A stretch of 64,000 bases of DNA. Origin: Chrysaora quinquecirrha (Eukaryota; Cnidaria; Scyphozoa; Semaeostomeae; Pelagiidae). The notes under the pieces were generated by a model. The model was not told the DNA's origin and searched no databases. It was given only the letters and a program-made list of their open reading frames with translations. The position numbers were made by a program, and so were the translations under genes. The stretch is from assembly GCA_014526335.1 (NCBI GenBank), contig JACTAT010000042.1:941541-1005540 (forward strand), given 5' to 3'. Position 1 is the stretch's first letter. Each line of letters opens with the position of its first letter. Below, piece by piece: positions 58,567-64,000 of this stretch.

Positions 58567-59223
58567 ATGGCGAGCGTCCGGGTGCAGGATTACTTTCAGT
58601 TTTATGCAGCAAGAATAAGACCTGGCAAGCACGGTGAGTACTCTAATTGTATTTATCTAAACGATCAAGGTCATTATCATTGCAAGTTAGGTATGTTGTC
58701 TCTCCTTCAATGGCCTAAGGACCCAGAGAATGTTAAAACATCTTGAAACTAAACATCCTGAAATTATTAGACAACAAGACAATGAAGAAAATTGTGTTGA
58801 TATTCAGAGCTCTCACAGTGAAAATCCTAGTTGTAATGACACGTGTTCAAACGCTAATACTGGAAGTAATCCTGCCTCGGAGATTCTCTCTCTCTCCCTA
58901 TGAGCCCCTCAAGAGGCACTGTCCTCAAAAAAGTCAAAGTGTCAACTCCTTTGTCAGCCAAGCCTGGAAATGTCATTCTTTCTTCACCAGGTATATCCCC
59001 TCTGTTTCACAAAAGTTCTTCTAGCCAGGAAACAGAAACCTCGGAAAATCTTCCTATCCAATCAGTCATATCAAACATTGGAAAATATAGTGAAAGTGAA
59101 ATTGCAAATAACTGTATTGTGTCAGGATGTCAGTCCAGTTTTAAATTGAAACCTTTAGCAAGAAGAAAGCTGAGAGGAACTGGGCATAATTACTGGGACA
59201 TCTTCAAGAAAACTCACTCCTAA
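58567..59223 (+). pseudogene. Decayed plus-strand gene fragments inside the TIR element
   Basis: Three coding-like pieces follow one another. The first starts MASVRVQDYFQFYAARIRPG at 58567 and has a GTGAGT donor-like site at 58634. About 58720-58905 contains MLKHLETKHPEI, which resembles the His half of a BED-type zinc finger. The third is a Ser/Thr/Lys-rich frame ending at 59223 with CIVSGC and RRKLRGTGHNYWDIFKKTHS. They lie in different frames, so introns, frameshifts or both separate them. The BED-like motif would suit a DNA-binding transposase, but the catalytic part is not seen. I do not recognise the family; confidence that these were once protein-coding is moderate. Confidence 0.4.
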
Positions 59224-59882
59224 GAACACAAACATCATTTGCCAGATTGTAGGAAAGTGTATGAATTTGGAAAATTCTTTTTTTGTTGAGTAATATTCTT
59301 TTTCATGGGTCTCTACCAAGATTGCTTCAGTGTTGATGTGTTTTGCAATCACTTGTATTAAAGGTGAAGGTGTAATAGTGGTTTAGCACCAGTGACTAGG
59401 GTCTCAGTAAAGAAAACTTATCAAGACCTTGATCCTTGCTGTGAGACTACCATAGCTGGAAGTCAAACCCCAACCTCACTGACCTTTTCAACACCAGAAG
59501 TCAGCTGTATTCAACCATGAATCCACCTTGAAATATTTGCTAAATAATTTTACCCATAAAATTATTAGCCCACCACTGTGGAAAACGCCAAATGGCAGAT
59601 ACATAATGTAATACATGGGTACCATTCTCGAACTACATATATGTCATAATGATACCATACAGAAGCCAAAAATCAGAATATTAGAATCCAAAAAATTTCC
59701 TTTAATTGGCAGGACTTAAATGTTTATTAAATCAGATGTGTTATTAGATGCAGGACAGGTTTTTCATGTTGATACTCGAAGACATTTTTTATTATGCACA
59801 AAATGCAACTTATCTCTGAATAATATTCCTTCCTCTCACAAATAAGGATTTTACTTTTCTTTTACAAAATGTTATAGTAATA

Positions 59883-60289
59883 CACGCTTTTTTTTTTATA
59901 AGGAACCATTTTATAAGGAACCTACATGTAGAAGGCCCGAAAATTTAAAGAACTTATACTACTTAAGAGAAAATCAATAAGGAACTTATGAATGTTGAAT
60001 ACTTTTATCACTGCAAATAATCAAGAATTAGAGAGTCGGTTCCATTCATTTGCAGTCGAAAATCACATAAATTGTACGTTAAGCATGTATCCAATGTTTC
60101 TTTGAGTAGTCTCGAGCTTTGCTCACATGCAAATGTCTCTCTTTTATTGTTAAGACCACTGTATGTGCAGTTAAAATTAAGGAACTATTAAGGAACTTTT
60201 GGAACTACAATTGCCTCAAAAGAGGCCCAAAAATAAGGAACTTTAAGAACTAGGCCTTGAGGTAGGTTCCTTATAAAAGAAAAAGCGTG
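59883..60289. mobile_element. 407-bp foldback MITE nested in the TIR element, TA target site
   Basis: The left end CACGCTTTTTTTTTTTATAA and the right end, read on the other strand, CACGCTTTTTCTTTTATAAG, then GGAACC, form TIRs of about 26 bp. TA flanks both sides (59881-59882 and 60290-60291). The interior repeats TAAGGAAC or AAGGAACT about ten times in direct orientation. No ORF is present. TA plus foldback structure suggests a Tc1/mariner-type non-autonomous element. Confidence 0.8.
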
Positions 60290-60539
60290 TATGTTCAACA
60301 ATACTGTCTTCATTCAGTTGATACTGCTGTAAAAAACATGTTCCTCAAGCACATTACATTTATCATTTTTTGAATTTTTGTAGATTGTTCTTCAATATCA
60401 TGTCAGGTTCTCTCAGTGGTTGAAATCATAACAGAAATGAATCAATTTAAGATTTTCTTCATCCTTTACCTGTTAATAAAATTTAGGAAGCTGTTCTCTG
60501 TTCTCTTTTCGCTTTACCAACAACGGCCAAGCAAATGAT

Positions 60540-60698
60540 TTATTGCATATTTAGTTGTAAAACGTAGAAACGAAGAATTTGCAAAATATTCTTATCTAAA
60601 ACTTCGTCAATTTTTTCGATCTCCATTCATTGCAGTTCTGCGAATCTCTCGATACTTGATACTACATCACGCAGCTTTCCCGCTTCCACGTCCGCCAT
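60540..60698 (-). pseudogene. Minus-strand coding-like exon near the right end of the TIR element
   Basis: An ATG at 60698 in a GATGATGGCGGAC context opens 23 codons beginning MADVEAGKLRDVV, then a single TGA, then 28 further codons in the same frame (MEIEKIDEVLDKNILQIL...) to a TAA at 60540. One nonsense change would explain the stop. It faces inward from the right TIR, mirroring the plus-strand exon near the left TIR. Product unknown; it could also be chance in A/T-rich DNA. Confidence 0.3.
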
Positions 60699-60815
60699 CA
60701 TCAATAATCTGCTGCTTCGTTTCTATGTACAAAATACTTATACGCATGCGTAAATATGTCATGGACGGGGGACTCGTAAATTTCTGAAGACTTACTTGCT
60801 CTCATCTCCCCAACA

Positions 60816-61266
60816 ATTACTGTCCGCTTGTTTGGTTTTTTAGCTACGCAAAGTCGCTGCAGAAAATTGAAAAAATACAGGAAAGAGCTCTTCGTTTCCT
60901 CTTCAATGACAACAAATCGAGTTATGAATTTTTGTTAAGTAAGTCTTACAAATCACTTATGCATATCCAACGCCTCAGAGTCCTATGTATATAAATCTTC
61001 AAAACTTTGAACAAGTTAAATCCTTCCTACATGGAAGATATCTTTCGAAAACGAATCCTACGCGATCTTCACGACGCCCTTTCGATTTATATCATCATAG
61101 GCCAAATCAGACTACTTTTGGAACAAACAGTTTAAGATCGCTTGGACCGACTGTATGGAATAATCTGCCCTCCCATATCAAATCTGAACAAAATCTCAAA
61201 GCATTCAAACGCCTTATCAATGCCTGGGATGGGGGGCTATGCTTTTGTTATCTATGTAAATCGTAA
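60816..61266 (+). pseudogene. C-terminal end of LINE ORF2 after the transposon
   Basis: Resumes the ORF2 frame directly after the second ATTACT (CPLVWFFSYAKSLQKIEKIQERALRFL). A TAA at 60992-60994 replaces a Glu codon (LCI-IFKTLN). A frameshift near 61045 moves reading to the frame ending at 61266, which carries RPNQTTFGTNSLRSLGPTVW and the terminal WDGGLCFCYLC motif. The end is typical of the CR1/L2/jockey-like group and lets the ORF2 length be judged: only the transposon, one stop and one shift break it. Confidence 0.85.
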
Positions 61267-61449
61267 TGGTGAATTTTCTATATTTTATTTATAATGCATT
61301 AAATATTGAAAAAAATTAAAAAAATAGAAAAAATAATTATGTATTTATTTAAATTTATTTTCGAGCTAGATTAGCATTCTGTTTTAGAAAGCTATAGTAT
61401 TTTCTCGAATTAAAATAAATGGAAATGAAATGAAAAATGAAATGAAAAT
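61267..61449 (+). other. LINE 3' UTR and ATGAA-type tail
   Basis: A/T-rich sequence ending with GGAAATGAAATGAAAAATG and more ATGAA-type repeats. LINEs of this group commonly end in short simple repeats instead of long poly(A). Beyond it the sequence matches the reverse-strand recombinase gene. Confidence 0.7.
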
Positions 61450-62402
61450 GTGTCGCATTCTACTGGCAAGGCTGGTGCTTCGGGTTGCTTTGAGTCTATG
61501 AGGTACCTTACTTTGAAGTAAGCGAAGCGCTCATTTCCCTTCAAGAAGATGTGGTTATTTAAAGCCTCTCTTACTTCTGCCATTGTTATATGCCCATTTT
61601 TTATGTGTTCAGCAAAAATTTCTTCGATAGTTCCTTTATCAGAATTTTATATTGACTGTTGCTCTTTAGGCTCTCCTGCAGTGCTTTTTGCAGAAATTCT
61701 GATGTTTTGGCGGACTTTTTTAGCTTATCTTCAATATAATAAGTATTTTCAGCCGTTTTTATTGCATGGTTCATGTGGGCAGCCAGACCAGCCTTTCTTT
61801 CGGGATGCGAACTGTGCACTATGGACACGCATGACTTCCGCATCAAAGAAGCATTCATTGGCTTTCCCGTGGCACTTTTCCAGAATGAGCAAATTGAGTC
61901 ACAAATTGCGGATGAATCCATCGTAGATCCAGTGTACCTCACGAAAATGTATCGAGTTGCGGTTTTCGTTATTCGAACTTTTATCACATCACGCATCTTT
62001 GTAATGATAATATTCAAGTAATTGAATAAAATCACTGGAAACACATGATTTAAGCGTCTTATGGTGAACTACAGTCATGACCATGGAATCTCCATCCCGT
62101 CTTGCAGATTCAACACCGTGTATCGTCAAGCCAGCGATTGCACCGCCTCTTGGTCCGTTACAAATCAGCAGCGATGTAATTAAATAGTCCCTGACACAAT
62201 AAAACTCAGATTTGGGGAAAGGTCCAGAAGATCCCATGAGATTTGACAAGATTTTGATTGCTCTGCGAACAGGCTCTGACTTGTCAAACAGCTGAAAGTC
62301 TTCTGGGGTGGCGAGCTTATGCAGGTCTTCTTCTTTCTTTTCCCACTTTCTATTTATTACACTTTTTGTGATTGCCTTTGACCAATAGTTGACATTGGAC
62401 CT
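61450..62402 (-). pseudogene. Tyrosine-recombinase (Crypton-like) gene remnant, frameshifted
   Basis: Coding sequence on the minus strand in three frames: 62402 to about 62040, about 62040 to 61635, and about 61635 to 61450. Catalytic-type residues seen in order are Arg in NGPRGGAIAGLTI, His-Lys in VVHHKTLKS, Arg in SLMRKSCVSIVHSSHPE, His in AAHMNHAIKTAE, and Tyr in ENTYYIEDK. This is the R-K-R-H-Y layout of tyrosine recombinases. The C-terminal helix region (IEEIFAEHIKNGHITMAEVR) is preserved in the third frame. Such genes are common in animal Cryptons and related captured recombinases. The N-terminus is cut by the BEL LTR at 62403 and the C-terminus ends at the LINE tail. The apparent ORF start at 62543 lies inside the LTR and is not real. 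Confidence 0.75.
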
Positions 62403-62859
62403 TGTTGTGAATATCAATTCTCCCTGATTCTTTGATTGCGAGTGACCGAGAGAAACGTCGAAAGAAAGACTCCAATTGAATTTTATATGTAACTTGTAAT
62501 AACTAAAACTTAAACTAACGATACATTGCGAGATCCAGTTCACATTGAAAAGCCTGCTGACTAAATGAGTCCCTTATAATTATACAATCCTACAAGGAAA
62601 TACAAATTTATCGACCAATCCACGTTACAGATTCAAAATACGTAAATATAATTTGACCAATGAAAATCAAGAATTATTACTACGTAGTTAAGGTTGTGGC
62701 TCTGACTAACTCTTAAGTAACTCAAGACATTTCCTCGTCTCGCTTTGATATAGAGACTCTGACGTAAATAAGAATGAATAAGCTAAGCGAAAGGAAAAAC
62801 GGATTAATAAAATAAGCTTCCTAGTTGCGTAGGCGCTGGGAATGCTGGGAAACCCAACA
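62403..62859 (-). repeat. 3' LTR of the BEL/Pao element
   Basis: Starts TGTTGGGTTTCCC directly after the polypurine tract and ends CACAACA, giving TGTTG...CAACA inverted ends over 457 bp. The right limit rests on the tract, the left on the terminal CAACA and on the recombinase coding sequence that begins there. The partner LTR is outside the window, so neither the limits nor the target duplication can be confirmed here. Confidence 0.7.
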
Positions 62860-62871
62860 TTCTCCCCCCGC
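62860..62871 (-). other. Polypurine tract of the BEL/Pao element
   Basis: On the minus strand, GCGGGGGGAGAA abuts the LTR start TGTTGGG. It is the expected plus-strand primer of an LTR retrotransposon and lies between the Pol stop and the 3' LTR. Confidence 0.75.
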
Positions 62872-62875
62872 TGAC

Positions 62876-64000
62876 TCAGCATGAGTCCAGCACAAGGCGC
62901 GTTTTCCAGCGGGCGTCCTTAGCTGCGGCGCGCTTGGGCACTCTCTCCCGACCTGACACGTTCTCCTCCTCACGTTCCTTCGAACTCTCAGTCTCCTCTC
63001 GAGTACTCTCCTTATCACTCTCTTTAACCTTATCGTTCAATTCAAGAGGTACAAGTTTCTGAAGAGGTCTATTTAAAATGTCTCTCTTACCCTTGGTACA
63101 AATACGCACCGCTGCTCCTCTGACCACACCATCCTTCCCCTTGATCAACTGCTGCACAACACCCATCCTCCAATGATGTTTCTTTAGACTATCATCCTTC
63201 ACCAACACAAGATCCCCATTTTCAATCTGCACGTCTCCAGTAGTCTTGCTTCTATGAAATTCTCTAAGATCAACCAAGTATTCACGTTTCCAACGAGACC
63301 TAAAATGGTCAAGCTTCCGCACAAGATACCAAAATCTCTTTGTGTGAGATGGTGTATCTTCATCAATTAAATCAACATCAAAGTCTAAATTCCGAGCTAA
63401 CATGGGTAATTTCCTACCAAAGAGCAGATGAGAGGGTGTTAAAGGTTCACAATCAATTTCATCATAAAGATAAGTCAACGGTCTACTGTTAATAATCCTC
63501 TCGATTTCGAGTAAGATGGTATTAAGCTCATCTAAGATGAGGCGTGCATTTCCCAGGACTTTTCTAAGGCATCGTTTCACTGTCCCAACAAGCCTTTCAA
63601 AGTACCCTCCCCACCAGGGTGCTCTCTCCATGTTGAACCTCCATTTGATTCTCCTGTCCTGCAAGAAAGCTAAAAAAGATTGATCACCTGCAAGAGAATC
63701 TAGGAATTTAGCTGAAAACTTAAACGTTTTTGCATTGTCTGTATTTATAAGCGATGGCGTTCCTAGTCGAGCTGTAAACCGTCTAAAACTCCTAAGAAAT
63801 GTCGGTCCAGTAAGATCAGTGACTAAATCTAGATGTATTGCTCTAGATGTGCAGCATGTGTAAAGCACGATGTAACATTTCTCCATATCACCCGATTTTG
63901 CTTTATGGAACAATGGTCCTGCAAAATCGATTCCAACGTTAGTGAACGGTGGAACGTCCTTAACCCTAAATGCCGGTAAAGAGGCTTCTGGCGGCCTGCT
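62876..64000 (-). CDS. pol: BEL/Pao Pol polyprotein, integrase end (partial, runs off window)
   Basis: The frame is open to the window edge; the TTG at 63913 is only an internal codon. Counting from the edge: integrase core with Asp25 (GIDFAGP), Asp88 (INTDNAKTF) and Glu135 (APWWGGYFERLVG), i.e. the complete D,D,E set; then SHLLFGRKLP and KRFWYLVRKLDHFRSRWKREYL, followed by a DUF5641-like domain (GDLVLVKDDSLKKHHWRMGVV), typical of BEL/Pao integrases. A strongly charged Lys/Glu tail ends the protein 17 bp before the 3' LTR. Integrase last and adjacent to the LTR, with this C-terminal domain, separates it from copia (integrase first). No break is seen in the 374 visible codons. Protease, RT and RNase H would lie to the right, outside the window. 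Confidence 0.92.
   Translation of the reverse strand, partial: SRPPEASLPAFRVKDVPPFTNVGIDFAGPLFHKAKSGDMEKCYIVLYTCCTSRAIHLDLVTDLTGPTFLRSFRRFTARLGTPSLINTDNAKTFKFSAKFLDSLAGDQSFLAFLQDRRIKWRFNMERAPWWGGYFERLVGTVKRCLRKVLGNARLILDELNTILLEIERIINSRPLTYLYDEIDCEPLTPSHLLFGRKLPMLARNLDFDVDLIDEDTPSHTKRFWYLVRKLDHFRSRWKREYLVDLREFHRSKTTGDVQIENGDLVLVKDDSLKKHHWRMGVVQQLIKGKDGVVRGAAVRICTKGKRDILNRPLQKLVPLELNDKVKESDKESTREETESSKEREEENVSGRERVPKRAAAKDARWKTRLVLDSC

Larger units (their letters stand above)
58197..60815. mobile_element. 2,619-bp DNA transposon with 15-bp TIRs and 6-bp TSD, family unknown
   Basis: Both ends carry TGTTGGGGAGATGAG in inverted orientation, flanked by ATTACT at 58191-58196 and 60816-60821. Removing the element and one ATTACT rejoins the LINE codons for NFHY and CPLVWFF. 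Inside, a plus-strand candidate first exon starts at ATG 58567 and meets a GTGAGT donor-like site at 58634. A minus-strand candidate starts at ATG 60698. Both face inward and lie next to promoter-like GCGCAT or GCATGC motifs (about 58292 and 60745). No transposase domain is recognised, so it is probably a non-autonomous or decayed copy. It hosts a further 407-bp insertion. Confidence 0.85.
53939..61449 (+). mobile_element. CR1/L2/jockey-like LINE with SGNH ORF1, carrying three nested insertions
   Basis: A two-ORF non-LTR retrotransposon read in order: SGNH-hydrolase ORF1, endonuclease plus RT ORF2, the C-terminal FGTNSLRSLGPTVWNNLPSHIK and WDGGLCFCYLC end, and a short A-rich 3' UTR ending in ATGAA-type repeats (61420-61449). 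Three elements are inserted in it (54811-55151; 58197-60815; 59883-60289 within the second). Removing the first two restores the coding order. The 5' limit is unclear: reading is open from about 53939, but no promoter, ATG or target duplication is seen, so it may be 5'-truncated. ORF1 and ORF2 carry frameshifts and stops, so the copy is dead. Confidence 0.88.

Noticed and set aside
62403..62543. Recombinase start at 62543
   Set aside because: The first 45 or so codons of that frame are BEL LTR sequence; the gene homology starts only at the LTR border.
62821..63018. Cys/Arg-rich minus-strand frame at 62821-63018
   Set aside because: It overlaps the BEL integrase frame and LTR in another frame and has no independent support.

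Overview
The window is eukaryotic, very probably from an invertebrate animal. It holds no intact host gene. About two thirds of it is satellite DNA and nearly all the rest is transposable elements. The mix is a Ty1/copia element with a half-tRNA primer site, LINEs of the CR1/L2/jockey-like type with an SGNH-hydrolase ORF1, a BEL/Pao integrase, a tyrosine-recombinase gene remnant and several short DNA transposons. That mix fits a cnidarian or similar marine invertebrate, but this is inference and the species cannot be read from the window.

Layout. 1-20240: satellite A, a 104-bp unit that is itself a dimer of two related 52-bp halves, with higher-order duplications of about 2.4 kb and one 140-bp poly(T)-headed insert. 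20241-53350: satellite B, an unrelated 138/139-bp unit, interrupted by a nearly intact copia element (20866-25659), two copies of one dead 5'-truncated LINE (32095-34446 and 41647-43995, minus strand) carried inside a duplicated satellite block, and a 220-bp TA-flanked foldback element (51860-52079). The last 350 bases of satellite B are strongly decayed units.

53351-64000: nested mobile elements. A plus-strand LINE (about 53939-61449) carries three later insertions: a 341-bp element with 8-bp TSD in ORF1, a 2,619-bp element with 15-bp terminal inverted repeats and 6-bp TSD in ORF2, and a 407-bp TA-flanked element inside that one. The LINE abuts a broken tyrosine-recombinase gene (61450-62402, minus). 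Next to this lies the 3' LTR (62403-62859) and integrase end (62876-64000) of a BEL/Pao element that runs off the window.

The most notable points are: LINE ORF1 and ORF2 lie in one frame separated only by TGA-CTA with no ATG in between; a degenerate LINE was copied by satellite exchange, shown by a shared nonsense codon and shared junctions; the copia primer site matches the anticodon arm of initiator tRNA-Met; an unclassified TIR element has inward-facing candidate first exons at both ends; and the nesting order can be dated through empty sites. Several differences between duplicate copies are one-base homopolymer changes, so some frameshifts may be sequencing or assembly errors.
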